Source of the DNA: Amycolatopsis rifamycinica
GTDB lineage: Bacteria; Actinomycetota; Actinomycetes; Mycobacteriales; Pseudonocardiaceae
Length of the DNA stretch: 52,907 bases
Direction of reading: 5' to 3'
Assembly: GCF_000695625.1 (NCBI RefSeq)
Contig: NZ_JMQI01000065.1
Span: 1-52,907 of the forward strand
Part shown: positions 16,090 to 25,933 of the stretch, piece by piece
How the letters are laid out: each line of letters begins with the position of its first letter
How positions within the stretch are numbered: the first letter of the stretch is position 1
Program-made: the position numbers and the translations under genes
Notes under the pieces: generated by a model
Told to the model about the DNA's origin: nothing
The model's database searches: none
The model's input: only the letters and a program-made list of their open reading frames with translations

Positions 16090-17509
16090 ACTGGTTGCCG
16101 GTATCGACTCGTCCACGCAGTCGACCAAGGTCGTCGTGTGCGACGCCGAAACCGGCGAGATCGTCCGCACCGGCCGCGCGCCGCACCCCGACGGCACCGA
16201 GGTCGCCCCCGCCGCCTGGTGGGACGCCTTCACCGAAGCCACCGGCGGCCTGCTCGACGGCGTCAAGGCCATCGGCGTCGGCGGCCAGCAGCACGGCATG
16301 GTCACCCTCGGCGAAGACGGCGAGGTCGTCCGGCCCGCGCTGCTGTGGAACGACACCCGGTCCGCGCAGGCGGCGCTCGACCTCATCGACGAGCTCGGCG
16401 GGCCGTCGGCCTGGGCGAAGTCCGTCGGCTCGGTGCCGGTCGCCAGCTTCACCGTGACGAAGCTGCGCTGGCTGGCCGAGCACGAGCCGAAGCTCGCCGA
16501 CCGCGTGGCCCGCGTGCTGCTCCCGCACGACTGGCTGACCTGGAAGCTCACCGGCGGCGACCCGGTCACCGACCGCGGCGACGCCTCCGGCACGGGGTAC
16601 TTCTCGCCGACCGACAACGCCTACCGCCTCGACGTCCTGAGCCACGCCTTCGGCGGCCGGACGCCGGAGCTGCCCACCGTGCTCGGCCCGGCCGACGTCG
16701 CCGGCCACACCCCGGACGGCGTGCTCGTCTCCGCCGGCACCGGCGACAACATGGCCGCGGCGCTCGGGCTGGAACTCAAGCCGGGTGACGCCGTCGTCTC
16801 GCTCGGCACCAGCGGCACCGTGTTCGGCGTCGCCGAGACCGGCGCGGCCGACGTCAGCGGCGAAGTCGCCGGGTTCGCCGACGCCACCGGCCGGTTCCTC
16901 CCGCTCGCCTGCACCCTCAACGCCGCCCGCGTCCTCACCTCGACCGCGGCGATGCTCGGGGCCACGCTCAGCGAGTTCGACCGCCTCGCCCTGACCGCCG
17001 AACCGGGCGCCGGCGGGCTGACGTTCCTGCCGTACCTCGACGGCGAGCGCACCCCGAACCTGCCCGGCGCCACCGGCTCGCTGGCCGGGCTGACCAGGGA
17101 GAACATGACCCCGGAGAACCTCGCGCGCAGTGCCGTCGAGGGCATGCTCTGCGGCCTGGCCGCCGGCCTCGACGCGGTGCGCGCGCACGGCCTCGACGTC
17201 CAGCGCGTGCTGCTGATCGGCGGGGGCGCGCAGTCGCGGGCCGTCCGCGCGGTCGCGCCGCTGGTGTTCGGGGTGCCCGTGCAGCTGCCCGAAGTCGCCG
17301 AGTACGTCGCCATCGGGGCGGCGCGCCAGGCGGCGTGGGCCCTCGCGTCCAGTGCGGAACCCCCGTCCTGGCAGAAGAACCAGAAGCTGCGGCTCGAGCT
17401 GGACGAGCCGACCGAGGCGCAGCGCGCCGCGGGCCACCGGATCCAGCAGCGCCACCTCGAAGCCCGTGAAGCGGCTTACGGGGTCCGGCGAGAGAACCGA
17501 GAGGACTGA
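16079..17509 (+). CDS. xylB: FGGY-family carbohydrate kinase, xylulokinase-like
   Basis: The 476-residue kinase has the two-domain FGGY layout: GIDSSTQSTKVVV at the N-terminus for phosphate binding, GGQQHGMVTL, WNDTRS, and in the second half SLGTSGTVFG and GGGAQSRAVRAVAP. These fit XylB-type D-xylulose kinases best, but FGGY enzymes vary in substrate and no xylose isomerase is nearby. The name is therefore provisional. The gene is sandwiched between a DeoR regulator and a sugar-type ABC ATPase. Confidence 0.82.
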   Translation: MTAELVAGIDSSTQSTKVVVCDAETGEIVRTGRAPHPDGTEVAPAAWWDAFTEATGGLLDGVKAIGVGGQQHGMVTLGEDGEVVRPALLWNDTRSAQAALDLIDELGGPSAWAKSVGSVPVASFTVTKLRWLAEHEPKLADRVARVLLPHDWLTWKLTGGDPVTDRGDASGTGYFSPTDNAYRLDVLSHAFGGRTPELPTVLGPADVAGHTPDGVLVSAGTGDNMAAALGLELKPGDAVVSLGTSGTVFGVAETGAADVSGEVAGFADATGRFLPLACTLNAARVLTSTAAMLGATLSEFDRLALTAEPGAGGLTFLPYLDGERTPNLPGATGSLAGLTRENMTPENLARSAVEGMLCGLAAGLDAVRAHGLDVQRVLLIGGGAQSRAVRAVAPLVFGVPVQLPEVAEYVAIGAARQAAWALASSAEPPSWQKNQKLRLELDEPTEAQRAAGHRIQQRHLEAREAAYGVRRENRED

Positions 17510-17512
17510 CCG

Positions 17513-18604
<1,092 letters not shown>

Positions 18605-18615
18605 CCTCGGGTCAT

Positions 18616-18650
18616 GGGAAACTGGGAGTCGTCATGACTCCCAGTTTCCC
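18616..18650 (+). promoter_or_regulatory. Perfect hairpin enclosing the alr start codon
   Basis: GGGAAACTGGGAGTC (18616-18630) and GACTCCCAGTTTCCC (18636-18650) form a perfect 15-bp inverted repeat with a 5-base loop GTCAT. The alr ATG (18634-18636) straddles loop and stem, and its likely ribosome-binding GGGAG (18624-18628) is buried in the left arm. It could sequester initiation, act as an operator, or end the upstream transcript; a T tract is missing. Confidence 0.7.
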
Positions 18651-19749
18651 CCGGGCGCAGGTCGGCATCGACCTCGACGCGATCCGCCACAACCTCACCC
18701 TGCTGGGCGCCCGCGCGCCCGGCGCCGAGGTGATGGCCGTGGTGAAGGCCGACGCCTACGGCCACGGCGCGCTGCCGGTGGCGCGCGCCGCGGTCGAGGC
18801 CGGCGCGTCCTGGCTCGGCACCTGCTCGCTCGGCGAGGCCCTCGCCCTCCGCGAGGCCGGGATCACCACCCGGCTGTTCAGCTGGCTGGACACCCCGGAC
18901 GTCGACTTCGCCGCCGGCCTCGAGGCGGACGTCGACCTCGCGGCGAGCTCACTGGGTGAGCTTCGCCGCATCGCGGCCGCGGCGAAACCGGGTACCCGGG
19001 CTCGTGTGCATCTCAAAATCGACACCGGTCTTTCGCGCAACGGCTGCCCCCCGTCCGCGTGGGCCGAACTGGTCGAAGCGGCGGCCGCCGAACCGCGGGT
19101 CGAAGTCGTCGCGATCTGGTCCCACCTCGCGTGCGCCGACGAACCCGGGCACCCGGCGACCGACCTGCAGACCAAGCGCTTCGCCGAGGCCTACGACACC
19201 GCCCGCGCCGCCGGGTTGGACCCGATGCGGCACCTGGCGAACTCCGCGGCCCTGCTCACCCGGCCCGACCTGCACTTCGACGTCGTCCGGCCCGGCATCG
19301 CGATGTACGGGCTCAACCCGGTCCCGCAGCCCGAAGACCTCCGCCCGGCGATGACGTTCCGGTCCGCGGTCGCGCTGGTCAAGCGCATCGAAGCCGGGGA
19401 ATCGGTGTCCTACGGGCACACCTGGACGGCGTCTGACGCCACGAACCTCGCGCTCGTGCCGGCCGGGTACGCCGACGGCGTGCCGAGGTCGCTTTCGGGC
19501 CGCATGGACGTCTGGCTCGGCGGGCGGCGGCGGCCGGTCGCCGGCCGGATCTGCATGGACCAGCTCGTGGTCGACTGCGGGGACTACGAACCGGCCGTCG
19601 GCGACGAGGTCGTCCTGTTCGGCCCGGGGACCCGTGGCGAGCCGACCGCCCGGGAGTGGGCCGACAAGCTGGGCACCATCGACTACGAGATCGTCACCTC
19701 GATGTACCGGCCGCGGGTGCGGCGCCGGTATCTGGGGGAGCGCTCGTGA
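18634..19749 (+). CDS. alr: Alanine racemase
   Basis: Alr is a PLP enzyme supplying D-alanine for peptidoglycan. The 371-residue protein shows the PLP lysine in AVVKADAYGHG (Lys38), a fold-III TIM-barrel, and the second catalytic base Tyr in ESVSYGHTW in the C-terminal beta domain. RICMDQLVVDC also fits the family. The ATG at 18634 was chosen because the conserved N-terminus (QVGIDLDAIRHN) follows at once; the open frame upstream lies inside the ATPase gene. The downstream hydrolase overlaps it in GTGA. Confidence 0.95.
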   Translation: MTPSFPRAQVGIDLDAIRHNLTLLGARAPGAEVMAVVKADAYGHGALPVARAAVEAGASWLGTCSLGEALALREAGITTRLFSWLDTPDVDFAAGLEADVDLAASSLGELRRIAAAAKPGTRARVHLKIDTGLSRNGCPPSAWAELVEAAAAEPRVEVVAIWSHLACADEPGHPATDLQTKRFAEAYDTARAAGLDPMRHLANSAALLTRPDLHFDVVRPGIAMYGLNPVPQPEDLRPAMTFRSAVALVKRIEAGESVSYGHTWTASDATNLALVPAGYADGVPRSLSGRMDVWLGGRRRPVAGRICMDQLVVDCGDYEPAVGDEVVLFGPGTRGEPTAREWADKLGTIDYEIVTSMYRPRVRRRYLGERS

Positions 19750-20843
19750 CACCTTCACGACGACTGCTCGCCATCGCCGGCGGGGTCGGGGCCCTGGCCA
19801 CCGGCACCGCCGCCGCCATCGCCGTTGCCGCGCAGCAGCGGCGGCACAGTGAGGATCCGTACGTGGACGAGCCGCTGGGGGAGCTGAAGCCCGACCGCGC
19901 TTCGACGGTCGCGGCCGAGGACGGCACGCCGCTTTCGGTCGAGGAAATCGATCCGGAAGACGGCGGGGAACCGGAACTGACCGTCGTGGGAGTGCACGGG
20001 TTCGCGCTTTCGCGGCGCTGCTGGCATTTCCAGCGTCGCGACCTCGCGTCGCTTCGGCTGCCTCGCGTGCGTCAGGTGTACTACGACCACCGCGGCCACG
20101 GCCTTTCCGGCGCGGCCACCGCCGAGACGTCGACCATCGAGCAGCTGGCGCGGGACCTCGACTGCGTGCTGCGGTCCGTGGTGCCGGAGGGGCCCATCGT
20201 GCTGATGGGGCACTCGATGGGCGGCATGGTGATCATGGAACTGGCCGCCGAGTTCCCGGAGATCTTCGAAGACCGCGTGTGCGGCGTGGCCTTCATCGCG
20301 ACGGCGGCGGGCGAAGTGGGCGCACGCGGGTTGCCGCGTTCGCTGCTCTCGAAGTACAACCCGCTGACGCGCGCCGCCGGCGGGCTGGCCGGCTGGCAGC
20401 CGGGACTGGTGGAGTTCGTCCGCGCGGCGGGCGGCCAGCTGACGCGGCAGGCGGTGCGCCGGCTGGCGTTCGGCAGCCGCGACGTCGCGCCGCGCCTCGT
20501 CGACTTCATGCTCGAGATGCTGGAAGTGACGCCGGTGCGCGGGCTCGTCAACTTCGTCGACACCCTCGGCAGCCACAACCGCTACGCCGCCCTGGCCGGC
20601 TTGAAGCACGCGGAAGTGCTGGTCATCGGCGGCGATTCGGACCGGTTCACGCCGTTCGCGCACGCCGAGCGGATCGCGGCCGAGCTGCCCGACGCGGAGC
20701 TGGTCCGCGTCCGCGGTGCCGGTCACATGGTCCAGCTCGAGCAGCCCGAGCTGGTGAACAGCCATCTGATCGATCTCCTGCAACGCTGCTCCGGTGCGGA
20801 CGGCGTGACCTCGTCCCGGCGAACCTGGTGGTGGCAGCGTTGA
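19746..20843 (+). CDS. Membrane-anchored alpha/beta hydrolase
   Basis: The 365-residue protein starts with a short basic segment and one hydrophobic helix (about 8-29), so it is anchored or exported. The hydrolase domain shows VVGVHGFAL, DHRGHGLS, the nucleophile elbow GHSMGG (Ser157), a catalytic Asp near GGDSDRFTP and His near GAGHMVQLE. It overlaps alr at its start and tsaE at its end. In related actinobacteria a hydrolase of this kind commonly sits between alr and tsaE. The substrate is unknown. Confidence 0.9.
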   Translation: MTPSRRLLAIAGGVGALATGTAAAIAVAAQQRRHSEDPYVDEPLGELKPDRASTVAAEDGTPLSVEEIDPEDGGEPELTVVGVHGFALSRRCWHFQRRDLASLRLPRVRQVYYDHRGHGLSGAATAETSTIEQLARDLDCVLRSVVPEGPIVLMGHSMGGMVIMELAAEFPEIFEDRVCGVAFIATAAGEVGARGLPRSLLSKYNPLTRAAGGLAGWQPGLVEFVRAAGGQLTRQAVRRLAFGSRDVAPRLVDFMLEMLEVTPVRGLVNFVDTLGSHNRYAALAGLKHAEVLVIGGDSDRFTPFAHAERIAAELPDAELVRVRGAGHMVQLEQPELVNSHLIDLLQRCSGADGVTSSRRTWWWQR

Positions 20844-21316
20844 GTTTCGTGTTCCCGACCCCCGACGACACGATGGAGTTCGGGCGAGCGCTCGGCCGCG
20901 TCCTGCGCGCGGGCGACCTGGTGCTCCTGGCCGGTCCGCTCGGCGCCGGCAAGACGACGCTGACCCGCGGCATCGCGGACGGCCTCGGCGTCGGCGGCCG
21001 CGTGAGCAGCCCGACGTTCGTCCTGGCCCGCGTCCACCCGGCGGGCGCCGCGGGCGTGCCGCTGGTGCACGTCGACGCCTACCGCCTGGGCGGCGACCTT
21101 TCGCAGCTGGACGACCTGGACCTGGACACGGACCTCGAGCGGTCGGCGATCGTGGTCGAGTGGGGCGAGGGCTCGGCCGAGCGCCTGTCTTCCGATTACC
21201 TGGTGGTCCGCTTGGACCGCCGTGAGGACGACGTCCGCGAGGTCACCCTGGAGCCGCACGGCACCTGGGCCGACCGCACTCGGGCGTTCGACGGCTGCTC
21301 GGTCCCGACCCCCTGA
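20840..21316 (+). CDS. tsaE: tRNA threonylcarbamoyladenosine biosynthesis ATPase TsaE
   Basis: TsaE is the small P-loop ATPase that works with TsaB and TsaD to make t6A37 on tRNAs. The product (about 158 residues) carries Walker A GPLGAGKTT (about 31-39), SSPTF, the HVDAYRL motif and VVEWGE. I placed the start at TTG 20840, which overlaps the preceding stop as TTGA and has GGTGGTGG upstream; a GTG at 20831 would add three residues. tsaB and tsaD lie 4-6 kb downstream, split from it by an inserted minus-strand block. Confidence 0.93.
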   Translation: MSFVFPTPDDTMEFGRALGRVLRAGDLVLLAGPLGAGKTTLTRGIADGLGVGGRVSSPTFVLARVHPAGAAGVPLVHVDAYRLGGDLSQLDDLDLDTDLERSAIVVEWGEGSAERLSSDYLVVRLDRREDDVREVTLEPHGTWADRTRAFDGCSVPTP

Positions 21317-21376
21317 GTGGGCACTTTCACGTGAAAGTGCCCACCTGGGAGCGGCACTTTCACGTGAAAGTGCCGC
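21317..21376. repeat. Two CACTTTCACGTGAAAGTG palindromes
   Basis: Two perfect palindromes follow the tsaE stop directly. The first is 28 bp (21317-21344) and the second 26 bp (21351-21376). They share the core GGCACTTTCACGTGAAAGTG but differ at the outer pairs, which compensate on both sides. They separate convergent genes and could terminate transcription or be a dispersed palindromic repeat. Confidence 0.85.
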
Positions 21377-21381
21377 TGCGC

Positions 21382-22380
21382 TCAGCCGCCGTTGTACTGC
21401 CGGTAGGCCGGGGCCCGGAAGGCCTGGGTGCCGGCGCCCGCGATCTTGTCGACCGCGCGCAGGAACTTCGGCCCCATCTTCGCGGTGGCCTGCCGGACCG
21501 GGTGCGTGGCCCCGAAGTCCTCCGGGCTCGCCTGGCCGTGCGCGAACATCGAGTAGATCAGCACCGGCTTGCCCGCGGCGTCGAACATGACGCCCGCCTC
21601 GTTGCGGCCGTCGTTCAGCCAGCCCGCCTTCGTGGCGATCCTCGCCCGGTCGACGGACGACATCTCACGCCGGACACCGTCGGTGAACGCCACCTGCGAC
21701 CGCAGGATGGACAGCAGGTACTCCGTCGACGCCGGGCTCAGCAACGTGCCCGCGACCAGCGCCTGCAGCAGGTCGTGGGTCTCGCGCGGAGTGGTCTTGC
21801 CGAGGAAGTAGCGGTTCGGGTTGGCCACCGGCGTGACCTGGGTCCGGGGGAAGCCCTTGGCCACCAGGATCTCGTTGATCTCGGCCGCCGGAACCACGAG
21901 CCCCACCAGCCGGACGCACGTGTCGTCCGAAACCGTGAGGAACAGCGACAGGACGTGCCCCAGCGTGAACGCGCTCGGGTACGCCCCGTCCAGGATGATG
22001 ACGCCGTCGCCACCCGGCACGACGATGCTCGCCGGCACCTGGACCTGCTGGTCCAGCGTGAGCAGGCCCCGGTCGATCTTGTCCATCAAGGTGACCGCGA
22101 CGGCCACCTTGTTGACGCTGTACGCCTCGACGACCTCGTCGGACGCCACGTCGACGGCCACCTGGCCGGCCACGCTGATGTAGGAGTTCCAGATGCCGCC
22201 TGCCTCGGCGGCCGCGTCGTCGTAGACGCGCTTCACCTTCTGCCTGGCCCGGTCCGGTGTGGCCGGGCTGGCCTCGATGTCCGCTTCCTGCGCGAACGCG
22301 GGAGAGCCGGTCAGAATGCTGCCGGCGGCGACGGCGGTTCCCAGACCGAACGCCGCTCGCCTGTTGAGTCGATACCCCAT
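21382..22380 (-). CDS. Secreted class A beta-lactamase-fold serine hydrolase
   Basis: The 332-residue protein has a signal peptide with RR near the start (RLNRRAAFGLG) and a cleavage-like SPAFAQEA near residue 31. The SxxK motif is SVNK (Ser88, Lys91), the SDN position reads SDD (151-153), and the KTG position reads KAG (251-253). These changes argue for a beta-lactamase-fold hydrolase or penicillin-binding relative rather than a proven beta-lactamase. The ATG at 22380 gives the best signal peptide; a TTG four codons upstream is possible. It converges on tsaE. Confidence 0.83.
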   Translation of the reverse strand: MGYRLNRRAAFGLGTAVAAGSILTGSPAFAQEADIEASPATPDRARQKVKRVYDDAAAEAGGIWNSYISVAGQVAVDVASDEVVEAYSVNKVAVAVTLMDKIDRGLLTLDQQVQVPASIVVPGGDGVIILDGAYPSAFTLGHVLSLFLTVSDDTCVRLVGLVVPAAEINEILVAKGFPRTQVTPVANPNRYFLGKTTPRETHDLLQALVAGTLLSPASTEYLLSILRSQVAFTDGVRREMSSVDRARIATKAGWLNDGRNEAGVMFDAAGKPVLIYSMFAHGQASPEDFGATHPVRQATAKMGPKFLRAVDKIAGAGTQAFRAPAYRQYNGG

Positions 22381-22419
22381 CGCGAGATCCAACCACGGAG
22401 AGCTGGACCTCGTGAGTGG

Positions 22420-23751
22420 TCAACCCGCCTTGCCGCTCACGACCGCCCGGGCGACGCCGAGGTCCACCAGGTCCTGCGGGCGCAGGTGCAGCTGGTTGGC
22501 GATGTCCGGCACCTCCGAGGCCGGGCGCTTGAGGATCGCGGCCGCGGCTTCCGGTGACGTCACCGAGAAGTACGCGTCCGGCGCCACCCACGTCGACCCG
22601 GCCGCCGCGAACGCCAGTGCGCCGCCCGAGCCGCCTTCGCCGATCACCAGCGTCGTCACCGGGACCGAGGCCGTCGCGACCGCTTCGAACATCTCCGCGA
22701 TCGCGCCGCCCGCGCCCGCCTGCTCCGCCGCCGCGTCGTTGGCCGCGCCCGGGGTGTCGACCAGCGTCAGCACCGGGATGCCCAGACGTGACGCCAGGCG
22801 CACCACGCGAGCCGCCGTCCGGAAGCCCGATGGCAGGGTCGGCGTGCCGCATTGGGCCGCGTACGCGATCGTGCGCCCGTCACGCCAGCCGAAGCCGCAC
22901 GCGACGCCGGGGTCCGCGCCGCCGACGCGGTCGCCGCTGACGTCTTCCCGCCAGTCGAAGTAGGCGTCGAGGTACTCGGCCGCCCGGGCCCGGCCGGGGG
23001 CACGGGCCGCCTGGACCGCATCCCAGCCCGTCTCGGGAAGCGAGGCCGCCCGCAGCGCGGAAGGCGGCGGTGCCGCGGCCGAAGAACGCGTGGTCAGCAG
23101 CCGCAGCCACCGTTCCAGAACCCCGCCGAGTTCCTCCGGCGCCACGACGGCGTCGACCTGGCCCCAGGCGAAGTGCGCCTCCGCGGTGTACGCCTCCGGC
23201 GAGCCCGGTGGCCGCACCCGCGAGCCCGCGAAGCCCACCTGCGCTTCCGGCAGCGCGAGTATGACGTCGGCGCCCGCGCCGAGCGTCGCCCAGCCCCCGC
23301 CGGTCGTCGGGTCGCGCAGCACCGAGATCTGCGGGATGCCGGTCGCCCGCGTCAACGCCGACGCCCGCGCCACCCGCTGCAGCTGCATCAGCGCGCGCAT
23401 GCCCTGCTGCATGCGGCTGCCGCCGGTCGAGATCAGCGACACCACCGGCAGCCGCACGTCGCGGGCGTGGGCGAACGCCGCTTCGATCCGGTCGCCGGTG
23501 CGCTGCCCCAGCGAACCGCCGAGGAACCCGAACTCGAAGGCGACCAGCACCGCTTCGGCGTCGCCGATCTTCGCCGTCCCGCAGACGACCGACTCCTTTT
23601 CGCCGGTGCGTTCCTCCGCCGCGGAACGCGCTTCCCGGTAACCCGGCCAGCCGATCGGTCCGTCGGCGGGCTCCTCGCGCAGTGGGACCGGGAACTCCGT
23701 GAAGCCGTTCGCGATCGCGCCGACGATCTCGCGCGCCGCGAGCCTAGGCAC
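22420..23751 (-). CDS. Fused biotin-dependent carboxyltransferase (AccD-AccA-like)
   Basis: This 443-residue protein contains two crotonase-fold carboxyltransferase halves. The N-terminal half (about 30-210; STGGSRMQQGM, PTTGGGWATLG) resembles AccD/MdcD and the C-terminal half (about 260-440; LVDTPGAA, GEGGSGGALAF) resembles AccA/MdcE. No zinc-binding Cys cluster is visible. It overlaps the malonyl-CoA synthetase gene by 8 bp, so it should act on malonyl-CoA or a related acyl-CoA. Acetyl-CoA carboxylation, decarboxylation or transcarboxylation are all possible. The start codon is GTG at 23751. Confidence 0.85.
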   Translation of the reverse strand: MPRLAAREIVGAIANGFTEFPVPLREEPADGPIGWPGYREARSAAEERTGEKESVVCGTAKIGDAEAVLVAFEFGFLGGSLGQRTGDRIEAAFAHARDVRLPVVSLISTGGSRMQQGMRALMQLQRVARASALTRATGIPQISVLRDPTTGGGWATLGAGADVILALPEAQVGFAGSRVRPPGSPEAYTAEAHFAWGQVDAVVAPEELGGVLERWLRLLTTRSSAAAPPPSALRAASLPETGWDAVQAARAPGRARAAEYLDAYFDWREDVSGDRVGGADPGVACGFGWRDGRTIAYAAQCGTPTLPSGFRTAARVVRLASRLGIPVLTLVDTPGAANDAAAEQAGAGGAIAEMFEAVATASVPVTTLVIGEGGSGGALAFAAAGSTWVAPDAYFSVTSPEAAAAILKRPASEVPDIANQLHLRPQDLVDLGVARAVVSGKAG

Positions 23752-25168
23752 CGAGCGCCCGCTTCATGACCTTGCCCATGTCGTTGCGCGGCAACGCGTC
23801 CAGGTAGCGGACCACCCGCGGGCGCTTGTGCGGCGCGAGCAGCTTCGCGACGTGGTCGGCGAGTTCCCCGGCGGCCGGTGGCTCGCCGCTCGGCACGATC
23901 CACGCGACGATCCGCTCGCCGAGGTCGTCGTCCGGCTCGCCGGTGACGGCGGCTTCGGCGACGCCGGGGTGTTCGAGCAGCGCGTTTTCGATCTCGCCGG
24001 CGCCGATCTTGTAACCACCGCTCTTGATCAGGTCGGTCGCCTTGCGCCCGACGATCTTGACGTACCCGTCCGCGTCGCGCGTGGCCATGTCGCCGGTGCG
24101 GAACCAGCCGCCGTCGAACGCGGCCGCGGTCGCGTCCGGCCGGTTGAGGTACTCGGTGAACAGGTTCGGGCCGCGGACCTGGATCTCGCCGACGGTTTCG
24201 ACGTCGTCGACCACCTCGCCCGCGTCGCCGACCAGCCGCAGTTCCACCCCGCGCAGCGGCACGCCGACCGTGCCGGGCTTGCGCTCGCCGTCCGCGCGGA
24301 CGCTGGTGTTCATCAGCGTCTCGGTCATGCCGTAGCGCTCGACGACCCGCTGGCCGGTCGCCGCCGTGATCCGCTGGTGGTCGTGCACGGGCAGCGCCGC
24401 GGACCCGGAGACCAGGAGGCGGGCCTGCTTGAGGGCGTCCGCCAGACCGCTGTCGGAGCCGGCTTCGCCGGCGATCCGGTGGTACATCGTCGGGACGCCG
24501 AACAGCATCGTGGCGCCGTTCGAGAGTTCGCGGGCGACGCCCTCGGTGGAGAACCGGCCGAGGTGGCGCACGGAACCGCCGCGGCGCAGCGGGCCGAGGA
24601 TGCCGAGGATGAGCCCGTGCACGTGGAACAGGGGAAGCGCGTGCACCAGGATGTCCGCGGCCGTCCAGCCCCAGGCGTCCTCCAGGGCGTCCAGGGTGGC
24701 CGCGAGCGCCCGGCGGGGGAGCACGACGCCCTTCGGCGGCCCGGTCGTGCCCGAGGTGTACACGATCAGGGCCGGTGCTTCGGCGTCCGGTTCCTCCGGG
24801 AGCGGCGCGCTTTCCCCGGTGAGCGGGATGTCCCGGCGCGGCAGGGCGGCGAGCCCGGCGGGCAGCTCGACGCCGGGTTCGGCGAGGACGAGCGCCGGTG
24901 CGCTGTCGGCGAGGATGTGGGCGAGCTCGCGTTCGCCGATCTTCGGGTTGAGCGGCACCGCCGGCACCCCGGCGAGCAGCGCGGCGACGACCGCCACGCT
25001 CGTGTGCACGGTCGGCGTCGCCCACACCGCGACCCGGCCGGACGGCAGCTCGCGGGCGAGACCGCCGGCGACGGCGGCGAGGTCGTCGTAGGTGAGGGCG
25101 TGGTCGCCGAAGCGCAAGGCCTCTTTCGCGGCACCGGCGACGAGCGTGGGGAACAAGGGGTCGGGCAC
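23744..25168 (-). CDS. matB: Malonyl-CoA synthetase
   Basis: The 474-residue ANL-superfamily ligase activates malonate (and often methylmalonate) to the CoA thioester with ATP. It matches what I remember of Streptomyces coelicolor MatB along its whole length, including LNPKIGERELAHIL, YTSGTTGPPKG, LPLFHVHGL, GVPTMYHRIA, ERYGMTETLMNTS and the C-terminal NDMGKVMKR with the catalytic Lys. The GTG start has GGGAGG 8 bases upstream. It is the first gene of a two-gene operon with a fused carboxyltransferase and may supply extender units for polyketide or fatty acid synthesis. Confidence 0.92.
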   Translation of the reverse strand: MPDPLFPTLVAGAAKEALRFGDHALTYDDLAAVAGGLARELPSGRVAVWATPTVHTSVAVVAALLAGVPAVPLNPKIGERELAHILADSAPALVLAEPGVELPAGLAALPRRDIPLTGESAPLPEEPDAEAPALIVYTSGTTGPPKGVVLPRRALAATLDALEDAWGWTAADILVHALPLFHVHGLILGILGPLRRGGSVRHLGRFSTEGVARELSNGATMLFGVPTMYHRIAGEAGSDSGLADALKQARLLVSGSAALPVHDHQRITAATGQRVVERYGMTETLMNTSVRADGERKPGTVGVPLRGVELRLVGDAGEVVDDVETVGEIQVRGPNLFTEYLNRPDATAAAFDGGWFRTGDMATRDADGYVKIVGRKATDLIKSGGYKIGAGEIENALLEHPGVAEAAVTGEPDDDLGERIVAWIVPSGEPPAAGELADHVAKLLAPHKRPRVVRYLDALPRNDMGKVMKRALGA

Positions 25169-25267
25169 CGCGGGGACCTCCCAGTGTCGGACTCCATCCG
25201 CACGTTACCGTGCTGATCCGTCCCCTGCAGCAAGCGGCCGTAGGCGCTGGTCGTAGGCTGGGACACC

Positions 25268-25933
25268 GTGTTGGTACTGGCGATCGATACCTCGACCCCC
25301 GCCGTGACAGCGGGCGTCGTCGCGCTGGACGGCGGCTTGGTCGAGACGCGCGGTGAGCGCGTCACGGTCGACCCCCGTGCCCACGGAGAGCTGATCACGC
25401 CGCACGCGCTGGCCGCCGCCGAAGCCGCGGGCGTGACGCTCAAGGACCTCGACGCGATCGTCGCCGGCGTCGGCCCCGGGCCGTTCACCGGCCTGCGGGC
25501 CGGGATGGCCACCGCCGCCGCCCTCGGCCACGCCCTCGGCATCCCGGTGTACCCGGTCTGCAGCCTCGACGCGCTGGCCGCCGACGTCCCGCCGGGGGAC
25601 AACGCTTTCCTCGTGCTGACCGACGCCCGGCGCCGCGAGGTCTACTGGGCCGCCTACGACGCCGCGGGCCGGCGCACCGACGGCCCGCACGTCCAGCGCC
25701 CCGCCGACCTCGAGACCGACGTCAAGGTGGCCGCGGGCGACGGCGCTCTGCTGTACGCCGACGCGCTCGACGTCCGGCCGGTCGAGCCGCGCTTCCCGTC
25801 GCCCGCCGGCCTGGTGAAGGCCGCCCGGAACGCCTTGCTCGCGAAGGAAGCGCCGGCGCCGCTGACGCCGTTGTACCTGCGCCGTCCCGACGCCGCCGAG
25901 CCCGCCGCGCCGAAACGGGTGACCGCTCCGTGA
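25268..25933 (+). CDS. tsaB: tRNA t6A biosynthesis protein TsaB
   Basis: TsaB is the non-catalytic ASKHA-fold partner that dimerises with TsaD for t6A37 synthesis. The 221-residue protein shows LAIDTSTPAVTAGV at the N-terminus and VGPGPFTGLRAGMATA, the family signature. A -10-like TAGGCT 8 bases upstream of the GTG suggests a leaderless mRNA. The stop overlaps the rimI GTG in GTGA. Confidence 0.95.
   Translation: MLVLAIDTSTPAVTAGVVALDGGLVETRGERVTVDPRAHGELITPHALAAAEAAGVTLKDLDAIVAGVGPGPFTGLRAGMATAAALGHALGIPVYPVCSLDALAADVPPGDNAFLVLTDARRREVYWAAYDAAGRRTDGPHVQRPADLETDVKVAAGDGALLYADALDVRPVEPRFPSPAGLVKAARNALLAKEAPAPLTPLYLRRPDAAEPAAPKRVTAP

Noticed and set aside
18616..18650. Simple Rho-independent terminator of the ABC ATPase gene
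   Set aside because: There is no T run after the stem and the alr start codon lies inside it, so it was recorded as a regulatory hairpin instead.
21382..22380. True class A beta-lactamase conferring resistance
   Set aside because: SxxK is present but the SDN and KTG positions read SDD and KAG, so I only support a beta-lactamase-fold hydrolase.
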